DNA of 64,000 nt from an uncultured Porticoccus sp. (GTDB lineage: Bacteria; Pseudomonadota; Gammaproteobacteria; Pseudomonadales; Porticoccaceae): NCBI GenBank assembly GCA_947259505.1, contig CAMYLT010000008.1:186001-250000 (forward strand), given 5' to 3'. Each line of letters starts with the position of its first letter. The stretch's first letter is position 1. Made by a program: the position numbers and the translations under genes. Below the pieces are notes generated by a model. The model had not been told where the DNA came from, searched no databases, and worked only from the letters and a program-made list of their open reading frames with translations. This document shows, piece by piece, positions 7,670 through 16,261 of the stretch.

Positions 7670-8902
7670 TTATTGCTTTCCACCAAAGTTGCCTGCCACT
7701 ACGTTGGGGGTGATGGCTTCCAATCTCAGCCTGTCCAGATAATCAGCCCACTTTTGCATCATGTCCCTGCGTTGCTCAAGGTGAGACGTGCGGTTATAGG
7801 CTCTGCCGTTGGCATCTTTTACAGCGTGGGCTAGCTGGTGTTCTATCCACTCGACCCGAAAGCCCAGTACTTCATCCAGAATGGTTCTAGCCATAGCCCT
7901 GAAGCCATGAGGGGTCATTGTGTCGTTGTCGTAGCCCATTGTCCGTAGGGCTGTTCTAACGCCGTTCTCGCTCAATGGGCGACTTGCGCCTCTGGCACTA
8001 GGGAATACATGGCGACGGGTTCCGTTTAGGCGTTGGATTTCTTGCAGTATGTCCTGGGCTTGTCTGCTCAGGGGGACAACATGAGGTTGTCCCATCTTCA
8101 TCTTTTCAGCGGGCAGCTCCCATTGGGCTTTATCCCAGTCGATCTCTGTCCATTCCATCTGTCTCAGTTCTCCCGGTCGGCAAAAGAGCAGGGGAGATAG
8201 CTGGAGGGCTGCTTTTACGGTGGGGGTGCCGGTGTAGCTGTCGATAGCGACTAATAGTTTACCCACCTCTTTGGGGTCAGTGATGGCTGCAAGGTGTTTC
8301 TTTTTGTGGGTGGCCAATGCGCCTTTCAGGTCATGGCTGGGGTCGCGCTCGGCTCTACCAGAGGCCACGGCATAGCGGAATATTTGTCCTGCGGTCTGCT
8401 TGGCTCTGTAGGCTGTTTCAACAGCTCCACGGCTCTCGATACGTCGGAGGGCTGCTAGAAGCTGCGGGGGTGTAATGCCGCCAATTGGATGGCCGCCGAT
8501 CATGGGGAAAAGGTCTTTTTCCAGTGCCCGCATGGTGCGGTCTTGGTGGCCTTGTGATTTGTCAGCCATCTTTCTGGTGAACCATTCTAGGGCTACCGCC
8601 TTAAAGCTGTTCTCTGTTGCCTCTCCCTGTATAGCTTTCTGAATGCGTTTGACGTCGCTGGGATCTATACCGCCGCTGATTAGCTTGCGGGCGTCGTCTC
8701 GCTTCTCCCTAGCTTCTTTCAGTCCAATTTCGGGATGCACCCCCAAGGCCAGCACTTTTTCCTTTCCGCCAAAGCGATATTTGAGTCGCCAGTATTTGCC
8801 GCCATTGGGCATGACCTGAAGATACAGCCCTTTTTCGTCGGCCAGCTTGTATGGCTTGTCCTTGGGTTTGGCCTGGTTAGCTGCAATGGCTGTCATCGGC
8901 AT
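7670..8902 (-). CDS. Tyrosine recombinase / integrase (DUF4102, P4-type)
   Basis: A 410-aa integrase. The N-terminal arm-binding DUF4102 domain spans about 3-85 (YKLADEKGLYLQVMPNGGKYW), a core-binding domain about 98-185, and the catalytic domain about 205-385. Likely catalytic residues are Arg242 (CRPGELRQMEW), Lys269, His332 and Arg335 (PHGFRAMAR), His359 and the nucleophile Tyr369 (AYNR); all are present, so the enzyme looks functional. GGGGAA precedes the ATG. It integrates and excises the element, and its position next to tRNA-Ile2 suggests that gene as target. Upstream TACCCCC repeats are candidate arm-type sites. Confidence 0.93.
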   Translation of the reverse strand: MPMTAIAANQAKPKDKPYKLADEKGLYLQVMPNGGKYWRLKYRFGGKEKVLALGVHPEIGLKEAREKRDDARKLISGGIDPSDVKRIQKAIQGEATENSFKAVALEWFTRKMADKSQGHQDRTMRALEKDLFPMIGGHPIGGITPPQLLAALRRIESRGAVETAYRAKQTAGQIFRYAVASGRAERDPSHDLKGALATHKKKHLAAITDPKEVGKLLVAIDSYTGTPTVKAALQLSPLLFCRPGELRQMEWTEIDWDKAQWELPAEKMKMGQPHVVPLSRQAQDILQEIQRLNGTRRHVFPSARGASRPLSENGVRTALRTMGYDNDTMTPHGFRAMARTILDEVLGFRVEWIEHQLAHAVKDANGRAYNRTSHLEQRRDMMQKWADYLDRLRLEAITPNVVAGNFGGKQ

Positions 8903-8933
8903 GGCTGGTTCCCCGTGTGCGTTCTCTGACTGT

Positions 8934-8992
8934 GGGGGTATCAGTCTGAGTGGTGCGGGGTTATACCCCCTCAGATACCCCCAAGTACCCCC
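8934..8992. promoter_or_regulatory. Cluster of TACCCCC motifs, candidate integrase arm-type sites
   Basis: Within 60 bp upstream of the integrase gene there are three direct copies of TACCCCC (8964-8970, 8976-8982, 8986-8992) and one inverted copy (GGGGGTA, 8934-8940). The direct copies are spaced 12 and 10 bp, about one helical turn. Position between integrase and tRNA, and this spacing, fit arm-type binding sites for the integrase N-terminal domain, which would also let it repress its own promoter. This is inference. Confidence 0.5.
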
Positions 8993-9089
8993 AGATATTA
9001 GTGCACGTTGGTGGACAATGCTAGACCGTAAAAAGGCTGTATAGCCCTTGGATATTGGGTTTTGTGGTCATTGGCGGATGGTGCTGGAT

Positions 9090-9181
9090 GTAAAAATGGT
9101 GGGCCTTGCAGGACTTGAACCTGCGACCAAGCGATTATGAGTCGCCTGCTCTAACCAACTGAGCTAAAGGCCCATTTTTAC
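9090..9181. repeat. 10-bp inverted repeats flanking tRNA-Ile2
   Basis: GTAAAAATGG at 9090-9099 and its exact complement CCATTTTTAC at 9172-9181 bracket the tRNA. In the precursor RNA the 5' leader could pair with the 3' trailer just beyond CCA, extending the acceptor stem by about eight A/T pairs. The trailer's T-run also could help end transcription. Confidence 0.55.
9097..9173 (-). tRNA. ileX: tRNA-Ile2 (CAT anticodon, lysidine type)
   Basis: A full cloverleaf of 77 nt including an encoded CCA. The 7-bp acceptor stem is GGGCCTT/AAGGCCC, the D arm is GCTC...GAGC, the anticodon loop is CTCATAA with anticodon CAT, and the T arm has loop TTCAAGT. The anticodon arm and variable region (AGGCGACTCATAATCGCTTGGTCGC in parts) match E. 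coli ileX rather than elongator or initiator tRNA-Met. The C34 should therefore be converted to lysidine so that it reads AUA as isoleucine. Its position downstream of rpoD also parallels ileX in E. coli. It is the probable integration site of the adjacent element. Confidence 0.88.
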
Positions 9182-9204
9182 TTTTACCTTCGCTTCGGAT
9201 CATC

Positions 9205-9246
9205 CGATTATGAGTCACCTGCTCTAACCAACTGAGCTATGGAGCC
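9205..9246 (-). pseudogene. 5' half of a second CAT-anticodon tRNA, truncated
   Basis: Starting at 9246 the sequence gives an acceptor 5' strand, a complete D arm identical to that of the intact tRNA, and the anticodon loop CTCATAA. It then breaks off right after the anticodon loop into an unrelated palindrome (TCGGAT-G-ATCCGA, 9194-9206). No T arm or 3' acceptor strand follows before the intact tRNA begins. It looks like the remnant of a tandem tRNA-Ile2-like copy damaged by recombination at the anticodon. Confidence 0.75.
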
Positions 9247-9279
9247 CCAAAGATACTTCGATATATATGTCATTTTTTG

Positions 9280-9303
9280 AAAGCGCCCATGGTTGGGCGC
9301 TTT
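9280..9303. terminator. Hairpin downstream of rpoD
   Basis: AAAGCGCCCA and TGGGCGCTTT form a perfect 10-bp stem with loop TGGT. Seven Ts follow on the plus strand, while leftward reading gives only TTTC after the stem. As rpoD runs leftward, it may act as a partial terminator allowing read-through into the tRNA; it would be a strong terminator for rightward transcription. Confidence 0.6.
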
Positions 9304-9328
9304 TTTTGTGCTGAATTTTAGCGACGAG

Positions 9329-11194
9329 TTACTCGTCGAGGAAGCTGCGCAGGTGATCCGAACGGGTCGGGTGACGCAACTTTCTTAAGGCCTTGGCTTC
9401 GATCTGGCGAATTCGCTCACGGGTGACGTCGAACTGTTTGCCGACTTCCTCAAGGGTGTGGTCGGTGTTCATGTCGATGCCGAAGCGCATACGCAATACC
9501 TTGGCTTCACGTGCAGTCAGACCATTCAGCACATCACGGGTCGCTTCGGTGAGACTTTCACTGGTGGCGGAATCGACCGGGGACATTATGTTGACGTCCT
9601 CGATGAAGTCGCCCAGGTGGGAATCTTCATCATCGCCGATGGGGGTTTCCATGGAGATGGGTTCCTTGGCGATTTTCAGTACCTTGCGAATCTTGTCTTC
9701 CGGCATCTCCATGCGTTCGCCCAACTCTTCTGGAGTGGGTTCGCGACCCATTTCCTGCAGCATCTGGCGGGAGATACGGTTGAGCTTGTTGATGGTCTCG
9801 ATCATGTGCACCGGAATACGGATGGTGCGGGCCTGATCCGCAATAGAGCGGGTGATGGCCTGGCGAATCCACCAAGTGGCATAAGTCGAGAACTTGTAGC
9901 CGCGACGGTATTCGAATTTGTCCACGGCTTTCATCAGACCGATGTTGCCTTCCTGGATCAGGTCGAGGAATTGCAGACCGCGGTTGGTGTACTTTTTGGC
10001 GATGGATATCACCAGACGCAGGTTGGCTTCCACCATTTCCTTCTTGGCGCGGCGTGCTTTGGCCTCACCGATAGACATGCGGCGATTGATGTCTTTAATC
10101 TGGCTGATTTGTAGGCCGGATTTTTCTTCAATCTGCTTCAGGCGACGCTGGCTGCGCTGGATTTCAGACTCTATATTGGCGATGCCATTGGCGTAAGGAG
10201 CCTTGGATTTAATGATGCCCGCAGTCCACTTGTCATCCGTTTCATGACCGGGAAAGAGTGTAATAAATTCGGTGCGAGGCATTTTCGCGTGACGCACACA
10301 CTGGGTCATGATGCTGCGTTCTTCATTGCGGATGGCGATCAGCGCATCGCGAACAATTTCGATCAATGGCTCGGACTGACGCGGTGGGAGTTTCAAGTAT
10401 TTGAAGTGATTGCTGAGCGCTTCCAGATGAGGCTGGCTGTTTTTATGGCCTACGCCATACTTGGCAATGGCTTTTTTGGCCTTTTCATTCAGTGCGCGCA
10501 GAGTGTCGAAGCGCTCTTTGGCTTCAACAGGATCAAGTCCAGAATCATCTTCGGCGTCGTCACTGGAATCTTCGTCTTCCTCTTCTTCGTCATCGCCATC
10601 GTTGGCCTGACGCGCTTTTTCTTCTTCGCGGTTTTTGGCCGCTTCTGCTTGGGCTAGCGCAGAGGGTACATGCTCCATTGGGTCAAGGTAGCCGATCAGG
10701 ACGTCGCTGAGCTTGCGTTGTTCGCTCTCGATCAGGTCGTATTCGGCAATGACCTTATCCACTACGGTAGGCCACTCGGCGAGGCCGGACATTAATTCCC
10801 GCACACCTTCTTCGATGCGCTTGGCAATCTCGATTTCGCCTTCGCGAGTCAGCAGTTCGACTGAGCCCATTTCGCGCATGTACATGCGCACGGGGTCAGT
10901 GGTCCGGTGCTGTTCAGTTTCCACGGCGGCCAGTGCTGCGGCAGCTTCTGCAGCGGCAATTTCGTCAGTGGTGGAGTCGCCAGAAGTAATCAACAGTTGT
11001 TCGGCATCGGGAGCGGTTTCAAAAACGCTAATTCCCATGTCGTTGATCATCTGAATGATGTCTTCAACCTGATCTGGATCAGAAATATCCTCAGGCAGGT
11101 GGTCATTCACTTCGGCGTAGGTCAGATAGCCTTGCTCACGGCCTCTGGCTATCAGTTCCTTGATACGTGATTGTTGCTGTGCGTTACCACTCAT
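9329..11194 (-). CDS. rpoD: RNA polymerase primary sigma factor (sigma70)
   Basis: A 621-aa vegetative sigma factor. Region 1.1 spans about 1-80, region 1.2 about 98-130 ([21 protein letters not shown]), and a large non-conserved insert with an acidic run sits at about 195-217. Region 2 with the core- and -10-binding helices lies at about 385-460 ([35 protein letters not shown]), region 3 follows, and region 4 carries the -35-binding HTH near the end ([20 protein letters not shown]). Length and layout are those of gammaproteobacterial RpoD. It is the last gene of the rpsU-yqeY-dnaG-rpoD block and directs RNA polymerase to housekeeping promoters. Confidence 0.99.
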   Translation of the reverse strand: MSGNAQQQSRIKELIARGREQGYLTYAEVNDHLPEDISDPDQVEDIIQMINDMGISVFETAPDAEQLLITSGDSTTDEIAAAEAAAALAAVETEQHRTTDPVRMYMREMGSVELLTREGEIEIAKRIEEGVRELMSGLAEWPTVVDKVIAEYDLIESEQRKLSDVLIGYLDPMEHVPSALAQAEAAKNREEEKARQANDGDDEEEEDEDSSDDAEDDSGLDPVEAKERFDTLRALNEKAKKAIAKYGVGHKNSQPHLEALSNHFKYLKLPPRQSEPLIEIVRDALIAIRNEERSIMTQCVRHAKMPRTEFITLFPGHETDDKWTAGIIKSKAPYANGIANIESEIQRSQRRLKQIEEKSGLQISQIKDINRRMSIGEAKARRAKKEMVEANLRLVISIAKKYTNRGLQFLDLIQEGNIGLMKAVDKFEYRRGYKFSTYATWWIRQAITRSIADQARTIRIPVHMIETINKLNRISRQMLQEMGREPTPEELGERMEMPEDKIRKVLKIAKEPISMETPIGDDEDSHLGDFIEDVNIMSPVDSATSESLTEATRDVLNGLTAREAKVLRMRFGIDMNTDHTLEEVGKQFDVTRERIRQIEAKALRKLRHPTRSDHLRSFLDE

Positions 11195-11235
11195 ATACGA
11201 TCTGCTGTCACTTTTGGGGCAAAATAAGACGCGGG

Positions 11236-11241
11236 ATTATA
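11236..11241 (-). promoter_or_regulatory. Putative -10 box of an internal rpoD promoter
   Basis: A consensus TATAAT (leftward) lies about 40 bases upstream of the rpoD start in the dnaG-rpoD gap. The -35 region 17 bases away (AACACA) is weak. An internal promoter before rpoD is known in other enteric and pseudomonad genomes. Confidence 0.45.
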
Positions 11242-11304
11242 CCGGAATGCGAAGGTCTTGTGTTATCTGTTTTGGTAAAAAGTCCGCCGTTTTGTGAGAT
11301 ACGG

Positions 11305-13251
11305 TTACTGTAACCGGGATTTTGCAACTATCTGATTAAAAAGAAGTTTGGTTTCTCCGCTTTGCTGCTCTCTGGGTAGTTTAGACCAAGCATTGGTGAG
11401 GTGTTTCAGATCCTGCTCGTCTACCGCCTCTTTGGCCGCCAAATGCCTGAGAAGTTCGATGGGTCCCAGTTGTGCCGCAATCTGTCTTACCAGTCGGCTC
11501 TGAGCGTCCATAAACTCTCGCTCGTTGTCTCGTTCACTGTTGGCGACGGGACGCAACAGGTCGGTGGCCGCAATTTTAGCCAGCTGCTCGGCCTGATCAG
11601 CATTGTGTACGCCGCGCCAGTAGCCAAGTATATGGTTGAGGCTGTAGCCGGGATTTTCAAGGAGCAGCTCCACCAGTGGTAGCAAGAGCTCCATGCCCTC
11701 ATTGTCGAGTTTGCGCAGGGTATCCAGATCGACAGTGAGCTTGACCAGTTCCGGGTGGTTGGCCAGCAGTGCAATCAGGGTATAGACCGGTGGCATTTTC
11801 ACTTTTTTGGTCTGGGGATGCGTTACATGGCGCTGTGTCGGCAGACTGTCGTCGATGCCAAGATAGGGTTCTGAGCCAGAATCCTCATAGTTTGGATAGT
11901 CGTCGTAATTGGCTATGTGCTCATCGCTTTCCTGATCAGCCGGTTCGGGTTCCGGTGGCGTAATCAGGTCTGAGAGGGTTTCTGTGTCCAGCCCGGTCTG
12001 CTCGGACAGGGTTTTAAGCATAAGAGCCTTAAATACGCCCTGTGGCATGCGGTTGATGAGTGGCGCTGCCAGTTTGCTCAGGCGAGCGCGGCCATCCATG
12101 TTGGTGGTATCCAGTCCCACCGATAAGGACTCAAAGAGAAATGCTGACAAGGGTGTGGCGGACTGTATCAGTACCATGAACTGCTCTTTGCCGATGCTGC
12201 GTACCAAGGTGTCCGGGTCTTCTCCGTCGGGCAGGAACAGGAACCGCGCGGAACGTCCATCAATCATTGACGGCAGGCAGGTTTCCAGCGCGCGGCGGGC
12301 GGCGTTGCGTCCGGCCTGGTCGCCGTCGAAGCAGAACACTACTTCCGAGGTGTGGCGGAACAGTTTTTCCAGGTGGTCGGGCGTGACCGCTGTTCCCAGC
12401 GTGGCCACGGCATTGTGAATACCGTTCTGTGAGAGGGCGACCACATCCATATAGCCTTCAACCACCAGCAAGTTTGGTACTTCGCGCATTTGCTGGTTGG
12501 CTTCAAACAGGCCATAGAGCTCACGCCCTTTATGGAACAGCGGAGTTTCCGGCGAGTTCAGGTATTTTGGTTTGTCGTCACCGAGTACTCGACCGCCGAA
12601 GCCGATGGTGCGCCCCCGCACATCACGGATGGGGAACATGATGCGGTGACGGAAGCGGTCGTAGAGTTTGCCTTCGTCTTCGCGGTCGATCAGCAGGCCG
12701 GTTTCCTTGAGTTGCGCGATGTCGTGGTCAGTTTTTCCCAACTGTATCAGCAGGTTGTCCCAGCCTGGCGGCGCATAGCCGATGCCAAAGGTGCGGGCCA
12801 CTTCGCCGCTCAGGCCGCGAGCCTTTAGGTAATCTACCGCCGCCTTTGCGGCCGGGTGATTGCGCAGACATGACCGATAAAAGTGATCGGCTTTTTCCGC
12901 GATGGCATACAGGCCCTTGCGGCGTTCAGTGGCTGCGTCGTTATGGCTTGCTTCTCTGGGTACTTCAAGCCCGGCGTGCCTGGCAAGGGTTTCGACGGCT
13001 TCGGGAAAGGAGGTGTGGTCGTAGTCCATGACAAAGCCGATGGCATTGCCACCGGCGCCACAGCCAAAACAGTAGTAGAACTGCTTGTCTTGGCTGACGG
13101 TGAAAGAGGGGCTTTTTTCGTCGTGGAAAGGGCATCGCGCCGAGTGATTTTTGCCGGATTTTCGCAGATCGATTCTGCTGCCGACAATATCGACGATATC
13201 CACCCGGTCAAGGAGATCGTCGATAAAGCTTTGGGGAATCTTGCCGGCCAT
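11305..13251 (-). CDS. dnaG: DNA primase
   Basis: A 648-aa primase that makes RNA primers for replication. The N-terminal zinc-binding domain has Cys40, His43, Cys61 and Cys64 (RCPFHDEKSPSF ... YYCFGCG). The catalytic core follows with the TOPRIM domain at about 260-340 (LLVVEGYMDVVALSQNG, VVFCFDGDQAGRNAA). The C-terminal third, about 450-648, is the variable DnaB helicase-interacting part. It lies upstream of rpoD with a 110-bp gap and downstream of yqeY. Confidence 0.98.
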   Translation of the reverse strand: MAGKIPQSFIDDLLDRVDIVDIVGSRIDLRKSGKNHSARCPFHDEKSPSFTVSQDKQFYYCFGCGAGGNAIGFVMDYDHTSFPEAVETLARHAGLEVPREASHNDAATERRKGLYAIAEKADHFYRSCLRNHPAAKAAVDYLKARGLSGEVARTFGIGYAPPGWDNLLIQLGKTDHDIAQLKETGLLIDREDEGKLYDRFRHRIMFPIRDVRGRTIGFGGRVLGDDKPKYLNSPETPLFHKGRELYGLFEANQQMREVPNLLVVEGYMDVVALSQNGIHNAVATLGTAVTPDHLEKLFRHTSEVVFCFDGDQAGRNAARRALETCLPSMIDGRSARFLFLPDGEDPDTLVRSIGKEQFMVLIQSATPLSAFLFESLSVGLDTTNMDGRARLSKLAAPLINRMPQGVFKALMLKTLSEQTGLDTETLSDLITPPEPEPADQESDEHIANYDDYPNYEDSGSEPYLGIDDSLPTQRHVTHPQTKKVKMPPVYTLIALLANHPELVKLTVDLDTLRKLDNEGMELLLPLVELLLENPGYSLNHILGYWRGVHNADQAEQLAKIAATDLLRPVANSERDNEREFMDAQSRLVRQIAAQLGPIELLRHLAAKEAVDEQDLKHLTNAWSKLPREQQSGETKLLFNQIVAKSRLQ

Positions 13252-13374
13252 GCCTTCCTACTGGGTGGAGTGGTGAAGCCTTTCCGCTGGTCCGCGTATA
13301 ACCGTGGTTAGTAAGTTGCCGCCCAGGAGAGGAGGACAGCTTAGCGGCAACGGGGAGGACTATCTAGCCCAATT

Positions 13375-13824
13375 TTAGCCCAGCTTCGCCTTTACCAGCC
13401 CGCTCACGGCGCCGACATCAGCACGTCCCTGGATCTTGGGTTTGAGTACTGCCATCACCTTGCCCATGTCGCGCATGGATTCGGCGCCGCTTTCAGCGAT
13501 GGCGGCTTCAATCATGGTGGACAATTCATCTTCACCAAGGGCTTCAGGAAGGAATTCCTGGATAACGTCGATCTCAGCCTGTTCTTTGTCAGCCAGTTCT
13601 TGGCGACCCGCGTCCTGGTACTGATTGATGGAGTCGCGGCGCTGTTTGACCATTTTGTCGAGAATGGCCAGCACGCGGGCATCGTCCACATCGATGCGTT
13701 CGTCCACCTCAATGCGCTTGATTTCTGCCTGAATCAGGCGAATAGCGCCCAGACGCTCCTTATCCTTGGCGCGCATGGCATCTTTCATGGCTGCAGTGAT
13801 TTGTGCTTTCAGAGTATCGCTCAT
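13375..13824 (-). CDS. yqeY: GatB/YqeY domain protein
   Basis: A 149-aa helical protein of the GatB_Yqey family, which shares the tail domain of the GatB subunit of the Asp-tRNA/Glu-tRNA amidotransferase. Typical blocks are MKDAMRAKDKERLGAIRLI and the C-terminal MGKVMAVLKPKIQGRADVGAVSGLVKAKL. A tRNA-binding or amidotransferase-related role is suspected but not proven for the stand-alone protein. It lies between rpsU and dnaG, as in Pseudomonas. Confidence 0.93.
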   Translation of the reverse strand: MSDTLKAQITAAMKDAMRAKDKERLGAIRLIQAEIKRIEVDERIDVDDARVLAILDKMVKQRRDSINQYQDAGRQELADKEQAEIDVIQEFLPEALGEDELSTMIEAAIAESGAESMRDMGKVMAVLKPKIQGRADVGAVSGLVKAKLG

Positions 13825-13845
13825 GGGAATTTCCTCAAACGCAAA

Positions 13846-13867
13846 AAGCGCCGACGTAGCGGCGCTT
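13846..13867 (-). terminator. Terminator/attenuator after rpsU
   Basis: Leftward reading gives an AAGCGCCG / CGGCGCTT 8-bp stem with a 6-base loop and a following TTTTT. It lies between rpsU and yqeY, where E. coli also ends most rpsU transcripts, letting the ribosomal protein be made in excess over primase and sigma. Confidence 0.8.
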
Positions 13868-13903
13868 GATGGATAGAATTTACAGTCCGACTAATAGTTG
13901 GTA

Positions 13904-14119
13904 TTAGTACAGACGGGTAAACTTCTTGGTTTCGCGAGATTGTTTCTTGGCGTGACGCTTCACGGCAGCAGCAGCTTTACGCTTGCGCTCCCAAGTGGGC
14001 TTTTCATAGAACTCACGGCGGCGAACTTCAGCCAGCACACCGGCTTTTTCACATGAACGCTTGAAGCGACGCAGAGCCACATCGAAGGGCTCGTTTTCTT
14101 TAACGCGAACGAAAGGCAT
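13904..14119 (-). CDS. rpsU: 30S ribosomal protein S21
   Basis: A 71-aa, highly basic protein that begins [21 protein letters not shown] and ends with the Lys/Arg-rich [25 protein letters not shown] tail, all hallmarks of S21. It is needed for initiation on natural mRNAs. First gene of the rpsU-yqeY-dnaG-rpoD block, with a good promoter upstream and a hairpin terminator downstream. Confidence 0.99.
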   Translation of the reverse strand: MPFVRVKENEPFDVALRRFKRSCEKAGVLAEVRRREFYEKPTWERKRKAAAAVKRHAKKQSRETKKFTRLY

Positions 14120-14190
14120 GTATCCTCTATCCTGTTGTATTCAATTAGTGTTTTTCTACTGGCGTACCAGTACCGTCTTCAAGGGCGCGT

Positions 14191-14219
14191 ATTCTATACA
14201 TATCCCGATGTGGTTGCAA
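14191..14219 (-). promoter_or_regulatory. rpsU promoter
   Basis: Leftward -35 TTGCAA (14214-14219), 17-base spacer, -10 TAGAAT (14191-14196). It lies about 70 bases before the rpsU start in the divergent rpsU-tsaD gap. Confidence 0.7.
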
Positions 14220-14324
14220 AACTTTTCTGACCGCGCTGGGTAAAGGCTAACCGCATGAATTTGGGGTGGTTTTGGCGTATGATTCGCCGTTTACATCCGT
14301 TAAGTAAGCATAGGCTAAAAACGA

Positions 14325-15362
14325 GTGCGCGTACTGGGTATTGAAACTTCCTGTGATGAAACCGGCGTCGCCGTCTATGACAGTGAACGCGGCTTACTGG
14401 CTCACACGCTGTACAGTCAGGTGGCCGTGCATGCTGAGTATGGCGGTGTGGTGCCGGAACTGGCATCCCGGGATCATGTACGCAAACTGCTGCCACTGAT
14501 TCGTGAAGTCATGAATGGTGCCGGTGTCACGGTGAAAGATATAGATGGTGTGGCTTATACCTCTGGTCCGGGTCTGATTGGCGCGCTGATGGTCGGTGCC
14601 AGTGTCGGGCGTTCATTGGCCTATGCTTGGCAGGTACCAGCGGTGGGTGTTCACCATATGGAAGGGCACCTGCTGGCACCAATGCTTGAGGATAACCCAC
14701 CGGCTTTCCCCTTTGTGGCATTGCTGGTTTCCGGCGGGCACACTCAGCTGATTGAAGTGCAGGGCATTGGTCAATACCGAATTCTCGGTGAATCTGTGGA
14801 TGATGCTGCGGGTGAAGCCTTTGATAAGGCCGCCAAAATGCTCGACCTGGATTATCCCGGCGGTCCGGAAATTGCCAAATTGGCGCAGTCGGGCGACCCT
14901 GGGCGGTTTCGTTTTCCCCGCCCCATGACAGACCGCCCCGGTCTCGATTTCAGCTTTTCCGGTCTGAAAACCTATACCCTCAATACCATTAGCGCACACC
15001 GCGGAGATCATGGACTGCCGGATGATCAGACCATGGCGGATATTGCCTGTGCCTTTCAGGAGGCTGTTGTGGATACGCTGGCGATCAAATGTCGCCGTGC
15101 TCTGGAGCAGACGGGACTAGCTACCTTGGTGATTGCAGGGGGCGTGTCTGCCAATACTCGGTTGCGGGAAAAGCTGTCGCTTAGTCTCGCCAAGGTTAAT
15201 GGCGAGGTATTTTACGCTCGACATGAATTCTGTACTGATAATGGGGCGATGATTGCCTATGCCGGTTGCCGACGCCTGATGGCGGGGCAGCGCGAAGGCT
15301 TGGCGATTCGCGCATTGCCACGTTGGGCAATGGATACCCTGCCACCGTTGGCGGAGGTGTGA
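14325..15362 (+). CDS. tsaD: tRNA N6-threonylcarbamoyladenosine transferase
   Basis: A 345-aa Kae1/TsaD protein that transfers the threonylcarbamoyl group onto A37 of ANN-decoding tRNAs, working with TsaB, TsaC and TsaE. It begins at GTG with the motif [15 protein letters not shown]. Metal ligands are visible at His111 and His115 (HHMEGHL) and Asp305 ([12 protein letters not shown]). The family motif VSGGHTQL is at about 137-144. It is divergent from rpsU as in most gammaproteobacteria and is followed by folB with a 5-base gap. Confidence 0.98.
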   Translation: MRVLGIETSCDETGVAVYDSERGLLAHTLYSQVAVHAEYGGVVPELASRDHVRKLLPLIREVMNGAGVTVKDIDGVAYTSGPGLIGALMVGASVGRSLAYAWQVPAVGVHHMEGHLLAPMLEDNPPAFPFVALLVSGGHTQLIEVQGIGQYRILGESVDDAAGEAFDKAAKMLDLDYPGGPEIAKLAQSGDPGRFRFPRPMTDRPGLDFSFSGLKTYTLNTISAHRGDHGLPDDQTMADIACAFQEAVVDTLAIKCRRALEQTGLATLVIAGGVSANTRLREKLSLSLAKVNGEVFYARHEFCTDNGAMIAYAGCRRLMAGQREGLAIRALPRWAMDTLPPLAEV

Positions 15363-15367
15363 GCACG

Positions 15368-15724
15368 ATGGATATTGTCTACATCCGCGATTTGCGTATT
15401 GATACCATCATTGGCATTTTTGACTGGGAGCGCGAAGTGCGCCAGACCGTCAGTCTTGATCTGGAGATGGGTGCTGATATCAGCCGTGCTGCCAGTACAG
15501 AGAATATCCAGTTCGCCCTGGATTACAAAGCGGTCTCGGATCGCCTTATCGACTTCATCGGCAGCAGCGAATTCCTGTTGGTAGAGACGATGGCTGAACA
15601 GGTGGTCGCCATCATTATGACTGAATTCCAGGTGCCCTGGCTGCGGCTGCGCATCGGCAAGCCAGGTGCCATCTCCCAGGCCGAGGATGTCGGTGTGATC
15701 ATCGAGCGCGGGGCGCGCGGTTAA
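15368..15724 (+). CDS. folB: Dihydroneopterin aldolase
   Basis: A 118-aa enzyme that splits dihydroneopterin to 6-hydroxymethyl-dihydropterin and glycolaldehyde in folate synthesis. It starts MDIVYIRDLRIDTIIGIFDWE, with the family's I-x-G-x-x-x-W-E block and the catalytic Lys-region ALDYKAVSDRL near 55-65. The ATG at 15368 is chosen because GGAGG from the tsaD tail precedes it and earlier in-frame starts would overlap tsaD deeply. Its stop shares a base with the folK start (TAATG). Confidence 0.95.
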   Translation: MDIVYIRDLRIDTIIGIFDWEREVRQTVSLDLEMGADISRAASTENIQFALDYKAVSDRLIDFIGSSEFLLVETMAEQVVAIIMTEFQVPWLRLRIGKPGAISQAEDVGVIIERGARG

Positions 15725-16260
15725 TGGCGCGCGTCTACCTGAGTCTGGGCAGCAACATTGAGCGGGAACGGCATATTCTCGCGGCGCTTGATGCCTTGGC
15801 TGAGCGTTTTGGCCCGTTGCAGCTGTCTTCGGTTTATGAGAGTCAAGCAATCGGTTTTGACGGAGACCCGTTCCTGAATATGGTGGTGGGTGTTGATACG
15901 GATCTGACGGTGGGGCTGCTGTCCAATTATCTGAAGTCCCTGGAAGACCTGCACGGTCGGCGCCGGGATTGTCCCCGCTACAGCGGCCGTACTCTGGACA
16001 TCGATATTCTCACCTATGATCAATGCATCGGCGTGGTGGATGGTGTCACTCTGCCGCGGGGCGAAATTCTTGAGAATGCCTTTGTGCTGTGGCCGCTGGC
16101 GGAATTGGCACCAAATGAACAGCATCCCCAGGTCGGACAGAGTTATGGGCATCTCTGGCAGCGCTATGATCGACATGCTCAGAAGCTGTGGCCGGTTTCA
16201 TTTGTCTGGAAGGGGAGCGAATTATCACGAATGTCTCCTGACCGGGTAGAGGGTTTGTAA
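15724..16260 (+). CDS. folK: 6-hydroxymethyl-7,8-dihydropterin pyrophosphokinase
   Basis: A 178-aa HPPK, the step after FolB in folate synthesis. The N-terminal VYLSLGSNIERERHI, the pterin-binding FLNMVVGVDT and the signature SGRTLDIDILTYD (about 91-103) are all present. It is slightly longer than the usual 160 aa because of a C-terminal tail. It is translationally coupled to folB (TAATG) and followed after one base by the alpha-hydroxyacid dehydrogenase gene. Confidence 0.95.
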   Translation: MARVYLSLGSNIERERHILAALDALAERFGPLQLSSVYESQAIGFDGDPFLNMVVGVDTDLTVGLLSNYLKSLEDLHGRRRDCPRYSGRTLDIDILTYDQCIGVVDGVTLPRGEILENAFVLWPLAELAPNEQHPQVGQSYGHLWQRYDRHAQKLWPVSFVWKGSELSRMSPDRVEGL

Positions 16261-16261
16261 C

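Larger units (their letters stand above)
5031..9096. mobile_element. Small integrated element next to tRNA-Ile2 (satellite- or island-like)
   Basis: All genes run leftward: a DUF4102-type tyrosine integrase, a 293-aa unknown, an AlpA-like regulator, an HTH protein, a Cys-rich small protein, a 56-aa ORF and a winged-helix protein, ending in a direct-repeat array. The integrase starts about 195 bp from the 3' end of tRNA-Ile2, the usual arrangement for tRNA-targeting elements. There is no relaxase, capsid, terminase or obvious cargo gene. It could be a minimal phage satellite, or a remnant of a mobilisable island. The right end should be at the tRNA; the left end is set provisionally at the repeats because no attachment-site duplicate was found. 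Confidence 0.65.

Noticed and set aside
9097-9173. tRNA-Met reading of the CAT anticodon
   Set aside because: The anticodon arm, variable region and rpoD-linked position match ileX-type tRNA-Ile2 better than elongator tRNA-Met.
9458-10114. 218-aa rightward frame opposite rpoD
   Set aside because: Complement of conserved rpoD codons; no ribosome-binding site and no family.
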